A stretch of DNA of 64,000 nucleotides, from the NCBI GenBank assembly GCA_020746105.1, contig CM036658.1:29909099-29973098 (forward strand), given 5' to 3'. Numbering within the stretch: the stretch's first letter is position 1; each line of letters begins with the position of its first letter. The notes below the pieces were generated by a model. The model did not search any database. It had not been told where the DNA came from and saw nothing but the letters and a program-made list of their open reading frames with translations. The stretch is from Trogon surrucura. Its lineage: Eukaryota; Chordata; Aves; Trogoniformes; Trogonidae. Below are positions 38,301-47,203 of the stretch, in pieces. A program made the translations under genes and the position numbers.

Positions 38301-41300
38301 ATCTGTTGTCTGATCTACACTCAAATACACTATACCAGATGCATCTGTAATAGTACAATCTTAGTTTGCAAAATAAGCATCGTATTTTCATTCCAGGGTC
38401 CTGAGGGAATCGGTAGATGTAGTTGCTAAGATACTCTCGATCATACTTGAAAAGTCATGACAGTCAGGTCAAGTCTCCAGTGACTGCAGAAAAGTGAATA
38501 CCACATTCATTTTTAATATGGGTAAAAGGGAGGACCCTGGGAACTAGGGAGTCAGCCACACCTCAGTGCCCAGTAAGACTATGGAACAGATGCTGTTGGA
38601 AGCTATGTTAAACCATATGGATGACAGAGGGGTGATAAGAGCCAACATGGCTTTACAGAGAGCTAATTATGCCTGACTAACCTAGTGGCCTTCTATGGTG
38701 GAGTGACAAGAGCTATAAATGTCATATACCTCAGCTTCTGTAAGGCCATTGGCACAGTCCTACACAACATCCTTGCCTCTAATTTGGAGAAATGGGTTTC
38801 ATCGACGGATGTTAGATGGATAAGGAATTGGCAACCTGTGGAAAACCAGTAATGAGTAGTGTCCTTCGAGGGTGTATACTAGAACCAATACTATTTAATA
38901 TTTTCATCAGTGACACAGACAGTATGAGTGAATCCTCAGAAATTTTTCACGTGACACCAAGCTGAGTGGTGCGGTTGATTCTCTTGAGGTAAGGGATGCC
39001 AGAGGGACCTTAACAGGCTTGGGGAGTGGGCCTCATGAAGTTCAACAATGCCAAAATCCTGCAGAGCAACCCTCAGTATCAATACAGGCTGGGGGATTGA
39101 AAGTAGCCTTACAGAGGACTTAAGTGTGCTGGTGGATGAAAAGCTGGACAACAGCCAGCCCCCAGCCATCTCCTGGTCTGCACCAGAAGTGTGGCCACCA
39201 GGTCAAGAGAAGCGATCCTCTCTCTACTCTGTTCTGGAGAGATTCGACCTGCAGTACGGTGTCCAGTTCTGGGGTTCCCAGTACAACATTGACCTGCTGA
39301 ATGGGTCCAGTGGAGGGCCATGAAAACACAGGGCTGAAACATCTCTCCAACAAAGAGAGTTGGGACTGTTTAGCCTGGAGAAGAGAAAACTGCAGAGACA
39401 CCTTCTTATGGCCTTTCAATGTATAAGGGAGGTTCCAATAAAAATAGAGAATGACTGTTTACCCAGGCCTGTAGTGACAGGACAAAGGGCAACTGAAAGA
39501 GGGTCAGCTTAGACTGAACATAAGGAAGACATTGTTGACGACGAGGGTGGTGAGACACTGGAATGAGATGCCTACAGAAGTCATGGATGACTGCATCTGG
39601 TTTACATGGCAAACTAGCAGTGGGCACTGCAGAGATGGTTTCTGTGAGAAGATACCAGGGGCTGTCACCACGTCAGACAGAGCAATTTCCAGCAGGCTCC
39701 AAGACAGACCTACCACTGGCCAAAGCTGAACACATCAGCAATGTTGGTAGTACCTCTGAGACAACATATTCATGAAAGGGTAAAAAAACACTGCACAAGC
39801 GCAGCTGGGAGAGAAGAGTGAGAAACTCTAAGAGAAACGACTGTGTAGGCACCAAGGAGGGGGGCTCCAGGCACTGGAGCAGAGATTCCTCTGCAGCCCA
39901 TTCAGAATATGACACTGGAGCAAGTGGATGTGCCCTGAAGGACCCTGCAGCCTGTGCAGAACCCACAATGGAGCAGGTTCCTGGTAGGATCGGTGAAACT
40001 ATGGGAGAACCACACTGGAGCAGTCTCTTTTAGAAGAACTGCACCCCATGGAAGAGATTCATGCTGGAGCAGTACCTGAAGAACTGCAGCCCATGGGAAG
40101 GACCTGTATTGCAGAAGTTTGTGGAGAACAGTCTCCTGTGAGTGGGGAACCAGGATGGAGAAGGGGGAGAGTGTGAGGAGAATGGAGCCGCAGATACAGA
40201 ATGTGATGAACTGACCATAATGCCAATTCCCCCTGTTGCCCTGTATTTATCAGGGTGAGTAGGTAGAGAAATCAGGAGTGAAACTGAGCCTGGAAAGAAG
40301 GGAGAGGTGGTGGTAAGGTGTTTTTAGATTTGTTCTTGTTTCTCATTGTCCCACGCTGTTTGATGGGAAAAATATTGGATGAGTAATTCCAAGTTGAGTG
40401 GTTTTGCCTATGACAGTAATAGGTGAGTGATCTCCCTGTCCTTGACACACAAGCTTTTTGTCATTTTTTTTTCTCCCCATCTTGTGGATTAAAGGGAAGT
40501 AACAGAGCAGTTTGTTGGGCACTGGTGGCCAGCCAAGGTCAACCTACCACAACAGGGCTTTGAGCAACTAGTGGAAGATGTCTCTGCCCATGGCAGGGTG
40601 CCTGGAGCTAGATGATCTTTGAACGTCCCTCCTAATCAAAAGCACCCCGTGAGTTCATGATATTGGAGAAATGTACAGTTTCATTTTCTTATACACAGAA
40701 GCAATGCAAACAAACAAACAAACAACTCACTTATTTATCTATCTGTCTTTTAAAACAATTTCCTGTCTATTTTTTATGTCTCTTACATTTCGGTAATTTT
40801 GTCTGAAAAGGTTTCCAACAGTCTGGACTATACACGGTGGCTTTCAGACACTTTTATAAGTGCATCATTTTAACAGCCTTCTTACTGCCATTATTTTTAG
40901 TCAGTATTTTTCTGCCCTGGATTAGAACCAGGGGACTAACAGGAACAATATAAATTGCTAACACTGATGCTGTGCAGCTGCTCTTTCTACAGCAGGCTAA
41001 TGATAAAATGGGAAGGTCAGGTATCTCTAAATTGTGTACGGTAAGGCATGAGTAGAGCACTAGAATAACCACAAATTCTCTTGTCAGTCTGGATTCTGGC
41101 AACAAATCCTTTGTTCTCTTATGTGCTAAAGCAGGGAGTAAAACTGCTACCTCTATAATTTGTGCTGGTTTTTAATGCAAAGTTCAGCATCCAATGAAGG
41201 AACAGTCTATTAAAACAGGCAGCCCGAGCTGTTCAGCAGAAAAGCAAGTAACCTAACCCAACAGTATGCAGCAACAGCCACAGTGGGAGAGACACAGAGA

Positions 41301-42519
41301 GGTTACATCTATTATGTTTTACGGTTTTACAAAACTGAGTACAAAAACAGATACCAGGACATGATCTAGCATATAACAGTAATACAAAGAAAGTTGCCCA
41401 GAATAAGGTATTCACTCAAGACTGGCTCACTGTCTTGTAATATTTTGGGTGTTTGCCATATTTCTCTTTAATAAAAATTCAATGTCACACTAGGTAAAAA
41501 AAAAGAAAAAAATCCTCTCCAAAAGGAATTTGTCTGTGAATAAAGCATCTGGAATGTTTTAAAATGAATCAAGACTCCCAAATTCTAAAAGGACAATCAA
41601 ACCTTTTTTAAAAAAAAAATAAAAAACCAAATAAAACTATACAATTACGAGAAATGTGGAAGGAGATGGTGCCACAGTTTCTCTGATCTGAAAATTGAAT
41701 TAATACATTTGTTTTACTGGATTTAATTTATGTATTTGAGTCAACTGGTAATCAAACAACATACTATCAACTGTATTACACAAAAAGCAGAAACACTGGC
41801 AGCAGGAATATTATTATGAGTAATAGGATATGCTGCATCAGTGCTTCCTATAAAAACAACTAACAATGCAGACGAACAGTATTTTTGCTTGGAATTACAG
41901 CTGCAGTTAGTCACACTAAGGATCAGTGCTGCCTGTGCATCCCTGGAGGTCCTTCTGCCTCCTTCTGTACTGTACCATGACACAGGTAGCTACATCACAC
42001 CTACTGATAACATTTTGATGTGTTTGGAGACAGCTATTGATAGAAATGGTAGAGCAACAACTTAAAGGAGCAATTCAGAGGTGAGAGAGGCTGGATTGTT
42101 TTTTACAACTGAAATACAGTCAATGAAAAAAAGGTAAATTTACCATTTTGGTGTCAAAGGCTTTCACAAAACTCATTCAAGACAAGAAAGCAGATAAGCA
42201 GCCCAGAATAAAACTCATCTAATAATTTGATTTGCAAATAATTTTTAGTACTTCAAGGAAAGGAATCAAGCTTTCCTTCCAAGTTAAGCAGAGATTTCTC
42301 TTAAACAATATTTTTTTTCCTATATTTGAGGTAACAGTAGTGTTGTTTGTTCTATCAGGACTGAGACATGTAAGATTGTCCTCAGCTTGAATAAATAAAA
42401 TAAGACTTGTACTTACTGATATATCATCACTAAAATCTATTTCATCCAAATCAAGGTATTCAGGGGCTTCCATTATTCTTCTATGGACATTTTGGGTGAG
42501 TCAGCACAGTAGTAAAGAC
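5147..42519 (-). CDS. SNCAIP: Synphilin-1 (alpha-synuclein-interacting protein) gene, seven 5' exons, 3' part outside the window
   Basis: Joining seven minus-strand exons (42519-42417, 33391-33319, 21311-20449, 18773-18594, 15659-15546, 10358-10233, 5316-5147) gives one uninterrupted frame of 1583 coding nt starting at 42473. The product matches what I know of human synphilin-1 from its first residues ([19 protein letters not shown]) through the ankyrin repeats to the start of the coiled coil ([10 protein letters not shown]). The human protein is about 919 residues, so a little over half is present. Synphilin-1 is a cytoplasmic, largely presynaptic scaffold that binds alpha-synuclein, parkin and SIAH ubiquitin ligases and is found in Lewy bodies (established knowledge). 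Junction phases in order are 0, 1, 0, 0, 0, 0, 2. No exon carries a stop or frameshift, so the gene looks functional. The C-terminal exons should lie left of position 1. Exon numbers follow the human convention, in which the start codon is in exon 2. Confidence 0.97.
6515..7440 (-). mobile_element. CR1 LINE, 5'-truncated
   Basis: The 3' end is at 6515 (AGAATCATAGAAG). The minus-strand frame 7310-6915 encodes a CR1 segment with [20 protein letters not shown] and [15 protein letters not shown]. Further 3' sequence (the NRLP.EVVE region) is frameshifted. The copy is moderately degraded and the 5' edge is approximate. Confidence 0.9.
8915..9627 (+). mobile_element. CR1 LINE, 5'-truncated
   Basis: The sequence encodes [33 protein letters not shown] and, in another frame, [20 protein letters not shown]. 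It ends in AATGATTCTATGATTCTT. Frameshifts near 9110 and 9300 break the frame. It lies antisense to SNCAIP. Confidence 0.92.
10233..10358 (-). CDS. SNCAIP: SNCAIP exon 7, ankyrin repeats 3-4, residues 430-471
   Basis: The exon has 126 nt (42 codons), with acceptor CGCCTCCCTAG and donor GTAGAG. It starts [20 protein letters not shown], which closes the third repeat. It then has [20 protein letters not shown], a near-consensus ankyrin repeat that continues into exon 8 as TLVEYGANV. Phases are 0 and 0. The donor, CAG followed by GTAGAG, departs from GTAAGT more than the others in this gene. Confidence 0.96.
10359..15545 (-). other. SNCAIP intron 6
   Basis: This intron is 5187 bp long. I see no recognisable retroelement. 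It has a poly-T run near 10528-10544 and a somewhat GC-richer stretch near 12990-13400 that matches nothing I know. The ORFs here are short and have no recognisable domain. Confidence 0.85.
15546..15659 (-). CDS. SNCAIP: SNCAIP exon 6, ankyrin repeats 2-3, residues 392-429
   Basis: The exon has 114 nt (38 codons), with acceptor AATTTTTTTAG and donor GTATGA. It reads [20 protein letters not shown] followed by [18 protein letters not shown]. The first part completes the ankyrin repeat begun in exon 5. The second part ([12 protein letters not shown]) starts the next repeat, which runs into exon 7. Phases are 0 and 0. The sequence is nearly identical to the human one I recall, with KDH in place of KDF. 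Confidence 0.96.
15660..18593 (-). other. SNCAIP intron 5
   Basis: This intron of 2934 bp is AT-rich, with no repeat or gene that I recognise. Confidence 0.85.
18594..18773 (-). CDS. SNCAIP: SNCAIP exon 5, first ankyrin repeats, residues 332-391
   Basis: The exon has 180 nt (60 codons), with acceptor TTTTTTAACAG and donor GTAACT. It starts [20 protein letters not shown] and contains an ankyrin repeat at about residues 348-378 ([19 protein letters not shown]). The first half of a second repeat (LTPAGLAIK) is completed in exon 6. The loop before the first repeat reads DECDNN where I recall DENGNN in human, so the usual turn glycine is replaced. Phase 0 at both ends means this exon could be skipped in frame, but that would break two repeats. 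Ankyrin repeats are protein-binding surfaces, and this central region is implicated in alpha-synuclein binding. Confidence 0.96.
18774..20448 (-). other. SNCAIP intron 4
   Basis: This is the shortest intron in the window, 1675 bp. I see only unique AT-rich sequence, with poly-T runs near 19142-19166. Confidence 0.85.
20449..21311 (-). CDS. SNCAIP: SNCAIP exon 4, large N-terminal region, residues 44-331
   Basis: The exon has 863 nt: two bases finish the split valine codon, then come 287 codons. The acceptor follows a CT-rich tract (CTGTCTCTAG) and the donor is GTAAGT from 20448. It begins [20 protein letters not shown] and continues with [16 protein letters not shown] strongly conserved acidic core, [20 protein letters not shown], lies at about residues 138-157. 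The end, [15 protein letters not shown], leads into the ankyrin domain. Residues 86-135 are the most diverged from the human sequence I recall and are rich in S, E, D, K and Q, which suggests disorder. No ankyrin motif is visible in this exon. This is the long region N-terminal to the ankyrin repeats. Confidence 0.96.
21810..22195 (+). mobile_element. CR1 LINE, 3'-terminal fragment
   Basis: It starts at the block encoding [20 protein letters not shown] and runs to a degraded tail (TTGTGATTCTCTGA). It includes the NDKTRGNG motif. About 390 bp remain. It lies some 500 bp upstream of the exon 4 acceptor, antisense to the gene. Confidence 0.85.
22299..22328. repeat. (CA)n microsatellite, interrupted
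   Basis: A short run of CA dinucleotides is interrupted by AA and GA. Confidence 0.8.
25985..26850 (+). mobile_element. CR1 LINE internal fragment: ORF2 start and endonuclease domain only
   Basis: The frame 26217-26849 is open for 210 codons. It matches the N-terminal APE-type endonuclease of CR1 ORF2, with motifs [69 protein letters not shown] and DLVLT. The usual GDFN is VDFN here. The upstream sequence (25985-26216, with TTTAAACTAGTTATGAAGGG) resembles the CR1 region before ORF2. The fragment stops at the end of the endonuclease, with no reverse transcriptase and no CR1 tail. Confidence 0.85.
29760..30508 (-). mobile_element. CR1 LINE, 5'-truncated, ATTCTGTG-tail type
   Basis: The 3' end is at 29760 (AGAATCACAGAATGTTAGGG). 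The minus-strand frames encode [20 protein letters not shown] and [20 protein letters not shown]. Its end (GGGTTGGAAGGGACCT) matches the copy at 46709-47203 but not the ATTCTATG-tail copies, so it belongs to a second CR1 lineage. Confidence 0.92.
31300..32060. repeat. Purine-rich (GA/GGAA) low-complexity tract
   Basis: Outside the SINE (31431-31610), the plus strand is dominated by G and A with degenerate units such as GGGGAAGAGAAGAATG, GGAGGAATGG and GAAGAATGGTGGG. C and T are sparse. The overlapping ORFs on both strands are low-complexity artefacts. The minus-strand transcript of SNCAIP would carry this tract as polypyrimidine. Confidence 0.8.
31431..31610 (-). mobile_element. tRNA-CR1 composite SINE (TguSINE1-like)
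   Basis: The CR1-like tail, ATCATAGAATCATAGAATGG, is on the left. The tRNA-like head is on the right, with minus-strand A box TAGCTCACTTGG and a degenerate B box (TTTGATTCC). It is inserted in the purine-rich tract. Confidence 0.88.
33319..33391 (-). CDS. SNCAIP: SNCAIP exon 3, residues 20-43 plus one base
   Basis: This 73-nt exon sits between the acceptor TTTTACAG (AG at 33393-33392) and the donor GTATGA (from 33318). It reads [20 protein letters not shown] then EDRS, and leaves one base (G) to complete a valine codon with exon 4. It matches human SNCAIP with one difference, DSQN where I recall DTQN. It is too short and lacks a start, so it is easily missed by ORF scans. It enters in phase 0 and leaves in phase 1, so skipping it alone would shift the frame. 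Confidence 0.95.
38450..40660 (+). mobile_element. Old CR1 LINE, interrupted by an ERV LTR
   Basis: Left part: 38450-39591 shows degraded reverse transcriptase sequence (GGGTAAAAGGGAGGACCCTG, a damaged ADD region near 38955-38970, [12 protein letters not shown]). Right part: 40552-40660 resumes with the CR1 3' end (GGGCTTTGAGCAACTAGTGG, AGATGATCTTTGAACGTCCC). Many frameshifts and indels make it one of the most diverged CR1 copies here, consistent with its acting as host to a later insertion. Confidence 0.82.
39592..40551 (+). mobile_element. Solo LTR of an endogenous retrovirus (TguLTR5-like), about 960 bp
   Basis: It starts TGCATCTGGTTT and ends AACCTACCACA, giving TG...CA ends. It contains degenerate tandem units built around CACTGGAGCA...GAACTGCAGCCCATGGGA (39865-40110). 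CR1 sequence flanks it on both sides. It shares its start with 45036-45423 and its whole length, inverted, with 2307-4428. There is no ERV internal region. I could not define a clear target duplication. The family name is from memory. Confidence 0.75.
42417..42519 (-). CDS. SNCAIP: SNCAIP exon 2: 5'UTR end and start codon, residues 1-19
   Basis: The acceptor is a pyrimidine-rich stretch ending in TTAATTAG at 42520. It is followed by 46 nt of 5'UTR, then the ATG at 42473-42471 and 19 codons ([19 protein letters not shown]), ending at the donor GTAAGT (42416-42411) in phase 0. The peptide matches the human N-terminus as I recall it, which fixes the start. The start codon has strong context (A at -3, G at +4). 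A short upstream ORF in the same exon overlaps it (see 42473-42490). Untranslated sequence directly after an acceptor implies at least one noncoding exon further upstream, beyond the window. Confidence 0.95.
42473..42490 (-). promoter_or_regulatory. Upstream ORF of five codons overlapping the SNCAIP start codon
   Basis: In the 5'UTR part of exon 2, an ATG at 42490-42488 opens ATG TCC ATA GAA GAA TAA. The last A of its TAA stop is the first A of the SNCAIP ATG, giving UAAUG in the mRNA. The uORF ATG has A at -3 but T at +4 (fair context), whereas the main ATG has A at -3 and G at +4. This layout fits leaky scanning or termination-reinitiation. The regulatory role is inference. Confidence 0.55.
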
Positions 42520-43280
42520 CTAATTAAGAAAAGAGAAATGGATTGTTTACTAAAGAATGAAAACCACGCGGTAATGGTTTAATATAGTCGCTAGGTCACT
42601 GAAAACATTTAACTTGTATCGTACAGTCTTTCCTAAGTCAAACCCGAAAACTAAATACGATTTGCCATCTTTACTCTGTATATCATGAAGAAGTCATTTC
42701 AATTTCCAGGGAGAACAGCTAAGTGTTCCTTGAACTGGAAGTAAAAAATACTTAATTCAGCATCACTCAGTCCTTCCAGAAGTTCAGTATAGGTGTAAAG
42801 AACTAAGATGCTGAGCACCCTCATACGGATGCTATTACTTGACTGGCCCGAACACAGCAATTTCTGTTATTATGGTTTTCCTCTGCTCAAGAAGGTACAA
42901 AAGAACTGAGAATCATGATGTGCACAGATAACAAAATCCTATCACACCTTATATCTACTTAATAATGAGACTAACACACAATGCAGTCAGTGCTTTACAG
43001 ACGGATGATTTATCTCTCGTCAGTGAGCAAGTGCTCTTCCCCCAAAACAGTAACCAAGGCAAAACCAGAATTATACCAACATGCACTCATTACCAGGGGC
43101 CTTAACCATTTCCTCACAGTAAGAGAAAAAAAAAACTCTTTTGCAAAGCAAGAATTCTTATCTGGCTGGAAAAGTCCATATATATTTCTGAATAATCTGG
43201 AGCTCAAGCAATAGGAAGGTAATGATATTATGATCAAAGACAATAAACCGCTCATTACCTGCTCAATCCTAACTAGAATG

Positions 43281-43745
43281 AAGGTGTGCATTAACAGCAT
43301 CCTGGCCTGTATCAAAAACAGAGTATCCAGCAGGAGTGGGGAAGTAATTGTGCCCCTATACTTGGCACTGGTAGGGCCTCACCTTGAGTACTGTGTTCAG
43401 TTTTGGGCACCACATTATAAGAAAGACACTGAGGTGCTGGAACAGGTCCAGAGAAGGGCACCAAAGCTGGTGAGCGGTCTGGAGAACAAGTGTTATCAGG
43501 AGTGGCTGAGAAAAGTGAGATTGTTTAGTCTGGAGAAGAGAAGGCTGAGAGGAGATCTCACTGCTCTCTACAACTACCTGAAAGGAGATTGTAGTGAGGT
43601 GGGTCTTCTCTGTAATAAGGTGGGCAAGTCTCTTTTCCCAAGTAACAAGTGACAGGACAAGAGGAAATGGCCTCAAATTGTGCCACGGGAGGTTTAGATT
43701 GAGTATTAACATCTATTCTATGTAATTTGGTGTGATTCTATGATT
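43281..43745 (+). mobile_element. CR1 LINE, 5'-truncated
   Basis: It encodes [20 protein letters not shown] and [21 protein letters not shown] deletion removes most of the 3' region, and it ends at GGTGTGATTCTATGATTAAC. It lies antisense to SNCAIP. Confidence 0.9.
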
Positions 43746-44278
43746 AACACCACAGTCAAGTACAACACAAGTAAAAGTGGAAAAGGAAGCCATTTTAAAG
43801 GAAGCTGAAAAAGAAAAGCATAATGCATTTTTTAAATACTGTGAGGCACTATGTAAGCGTTAAGTATTATTATGGAAGCAAATTAAATTCTTCTAGTACT
43901 TGCATATAACAAAAGGAAACGCCTGAAGGAGAAAATAATAAATGCCCAGTTTATTCATACAACAACTGCCAAGAAATATGTTTATGAATAATGAAGTCAG
44001 TTGTGTAGGTCTAAAAAAAAATCACTGTGTGAAACATTCATATTCAGTTAAGAATGTCCTAGGATAAGGGGTTTGAAGCAAACGTTCTTGTGCAGGTGTT
44101 ATACTTGTTGACAAACACTACTTCAGTCATTAATCTCCTTCATAACACCTCACCCAAGCACAAAGCTGATCTTAAAACACCTGTTCTTGAAAAGTTATCA
44201 GAAGAACCAAAAGGCAAATATACAGTTTTAAGCTGAAGAAGGTAAAGGACAGCACAATTTTCTCTTTTAATTTAAAAC

Positions 44279-44332
44279 AACAGTAACAACAACAACAAAA
44301 CAAACAAACAAAAATACCCAAACAAACAAAAA
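44279..44332. repeat. (AAC)n/(AAAC)n low-complexity run
   Basis: Repeated CAA and CAAA units give an A/C-only stretch. Confidence 0.75.
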
Positions 44333-44623
44333 CCCACATGGATTCTCTTTAATGTATTTGGCTATTTCTGCTCCTTGCAGTGTGAGAAGGAAGGAACTTC
44401 TGAGAAGGAGAAACTAGGAAGGAAGACAGTATGTAAGAACTGCCTCAGCTATGTATTATTGGGTCTGTTAGACTCGAGTGAAACAGTGAGATTGGAGATG
44501 GTTACAAAAAGGTAAGAACAGCATCAGTCCAACTTGATATGAGGAAACGGAAGTGGTTATAACGTGAAACTAATGAGAATCTTTTAATTTAGTACAATTT
44601 CCAAATGCTAAGTTTATTCTTAG

Positions 44624-44805
44624 GGGGCTGGTTAGCTCACTTGGTTAGAGCGTGGTGCTGATAACACCAAGGTTGCGGTTTTGATCCCCGTTGGGTCCTC
44701 ATGTGTTGCCTGATCTAGTTGAGAGGCATCCCTGCCCATGACAGGGAGGTTGGATTAGATGATCTCTAAGGTCCTTTCCAGCCTAGGCCATTCTATGATT
44801 CTATG
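44624..44805 (+). mobile_element. tRNA-CR1 composite SINE (TguSINE1-like), the most complete copy
   Basis: The head is GGGCTGGTTAGCTCACTTGG, then TTAGAGCGTGGTGCTGATAA. This closely matches tRNA-Ile, including a GAT anticodon loop. The B box is TTTTGATCCCC. The tail is CR1-like (GGTTGGATTAGATGATCTCT) and ends in ATTCTATG repeats. ATTCTTAG at 44616-44623 and 44806-44813 forms a probable 8-bp target duplication. The mutated B box and the SINE tail argue against a functional tRNA gene. Confidence 0.9.
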
Positions 44806-45035
44806 ATTCTTAGAGGGAACCACTAAAATCAGACAAAAACCTTGCAATGAGAGGAATTAGCTGTTCTCAGATGGCATAACGCATGGCATAACATGTACAG
44901 ATCCTTTTTTTAGAGACTAGGGATTTTGCTTTCTTAACAGAAACACAGAATTTCCATGCATTTTTTAAGGCTTATGCTTTAAGAGGTTGCATTTGGGTGA
45001 TATTACAGCTTACTTATGGCAAAATGCATTGTCCC

Positions 45036-45423
45036 TGTATTGGGTTTGTGTAGCCAGGTTTTGGCAGGACGAGGGCTACAGGGGTGGCTTCTGCGACAAG
45101 CTGCCAGAGGCTTCCCCCATGTCCAACAGAGCCAAAGCCAGCTGGCTCCATGATGGATCCGCTCCTGGTCAAGGCTGAGCCCATCAGTGATGGTGGGAGC
45201 ACCTCTGTGATAGCATCTTTAAGGTACAAAAAAACTGCTTTGCAACAGCAGCTGGGAGAGAAGAGTGAGAACATGTGAGAGAAACAACTCTGCAGATGCC
45301 AAAGTCAGTGAGGAAGGAGGGGCAGGAAGTGCTCCAGAAGCCAGAGCAGGGATTCTGCTGTGGCGCATGGAGAAGGCCATGGTGAAGCAGGCTGTCCCTC
45401 CGCAGCCCAGGGAGGAGAGACCA
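45036..45423 (+). mobile_element. Truncated ERV LTR, 5' part only
   Basis: It starts TGTATTGGGTTTGTGTAGCC and has the same order of blocks as 39592-40551: GCTTCTGCGACAAGCTGCCA, CAGCTGGCTCCATGATGG, AACAGCAGCTGGGAGAGAAG. It ends abruptly near the CGCAGCCCAGGGAGG unit, so it is about 390 of 960 bp. Confidence 0.75.
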
Positions 45424-46708
45424 TGATTACCACATACCTCAAAACTTTAGAACAGAAGATCTCAACCTTTCAAACTTAATTTTTAGATCTAAATTGCAAG
45501 AAGCCACTGAGGCAAATAAATGCTGCATCCATCCACACCTGACAAAAGGACTACATTTCACCTAGAGACATACTAAACTCATCATGACAGTCCACAGTTT
45601 TACAACATTACTTTCCAAAAATGTTATCTTGCGTCTTCTCAAAACAGAAAGACTATGAAACACACAAAGGCTGAAGAGAAAACTAATAACCAAAAAAAAC
45701 ATTTTCTCCATGGAAAACTTATCTTTCTGAAGATAGTACTCAGTAATATGTAAAGAAAGAGCAAGAGACTCATGTATTCTGTTTGCTATAAGATTTTCCT
45801 TTTTTTCTTGATGAGGTAAAACTGGACAGCAATCTCAGGACAAACACTATGACCAAATAAGATTTCCCGTGACTATTCTTGGAGTCTTATTCAAGAGGTG
45901 GACATTTTTTAATACAATTTAACACAGAAGAACTGCACCATGTATAATGCAAACCATACGGTAAGGATAGTACTCAAAGTTGTGACTATTTTGAGACCTT
46001 TGCAATGGCTGAACCCAGCATATTACCCAAAGTATAAACAATCTGAGCAGCTTTCACAAGAAGACTGTAAGCACAACTGGTCAAACTCAAGGTAAAAGTA
46101 ATTGGAACCAAAATTGCAACTGCCAGCAATGGATGACATGAGATGAATAATGTATTTCTAGCATCAACACCAAAGCGATATAGATGACCATCTCCAGCCT
46201 GCCAGCAGAAATGTCTGACATTTAACCAATCAATTTTCCTAACTATATTTTGCAATTTAGTCATTAAATATTCCACAAAACTTTAACCCCAAAAAAACCA
46301 TTTCTTGACTGGCAATTTAGCTTGCAGAGACACATACACACATATACATTTTATACACGTCTGCTCTCAGAATTAACAGCTAAAGGAAGAAGAAAACCAC
46401 ACAAACATCGCCCATATGTACTCAAGAAAGAGTTTTTATAATCTCATGAAACCCAACAGGAGAAATCATCCAGTTAAAAATCACCACACAGAAATGTGGT
46501 AACAGTATTAGTGTAATAACATATTGCATATATTGCATTGCAATAGATACCGAACACTGATTAGGTTGTAACTGTAAAATAAAGAAAAAAAAACCAAAAA
46601 AAATCCCTACAACAAAACACCAAGCATCCTTCTTCTTTTAAAACAACAGAAATAATCCTAATTGCTTCTCCAAAGCATAGCTTTCCTCTGCTGTTATCCT
46701 TCTCAGCT

Positions 46709-47203
46709 CAAGAGAGACAGGGAACTCCTTGAGAGAGTCCAGCGCAGAGCCACAAAGATGGTGAGGGGAGTGGAACATCTCCCTTGTGAGGAAAGGCTGA
46801 AGGAGCTGGGTCTCTCTAGCCTGGAGAAGAGGAGGCTGAGGGGTGACCTCATTAATATTTATATATATGTCAAGGGGGATTGCCAGGAGGATGGAGCCAG
46901 GCTCTTTTCAGTGATGTCCAATGACAGGACAAGGGGCAATGGGTACAAGCTGGAACATAGGAGGTTTCACAAAAACATCAGGAAAAAACTTTTTTCCCTG
47001 TGAGGGTGACAGAGCACTGGAACAGGCTACCCAGGGAGGTTGTGGAGTCTCCTTCTTTGGAGGGATTCAAAACCTGCCTGGATGTGTTCCTGTGTGACCT
47101 ACTGTAGAGGATGCTGCTCTGGCAGGGGGTTGGACTAGATGATCTTTGAGGTCCCTTCCAACCCCTAACATTCTGTGATGATTCTGTGATTCTGTGATTC
47201 TCA
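46709..47203 (+). mobile_element. CR1 LINE, 5'-truncated, ATTCTGTG-tail type
   Basis: The frame 46662-47003 encodes [20 protein letters not shown] and [20 protein letters not shown]. The copy ends in repeated ATTCTGTGATTCTGTG. Same lineage as 29760-30508. Confidence 0.92.

Larger units (their letters stand above)
33392..42416 (-). other. SNCAIP intron 2
   Basis: This intron is 9025 bp long. Stretch 33392-38449 has no recognisable gene or element, only A/T-rich sequence and mononucleotide runs. It is followed by a CR1 with an LTR nested in it (38450-40660), a short (CAAA)n at 40707-40724, and unique sequence to 42416. Confidence 0.88.

Noticed and set aside
44624-44700. Possible functional tRNA-Ile (GAT anticodon loop)
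   Set aside because: The B box is mutated (TTTTGATCC), the acceptor stem pairs poorly, and the sequence runs straight into a SINE body with a CR1 tail.
45986-46276. Minus-strand ORF of 96 codons with a hydrophobic C-terminal half
   Set aside because: It resembles no family I can name. Hydrophobic runs are common in AT-rich random ORFs.
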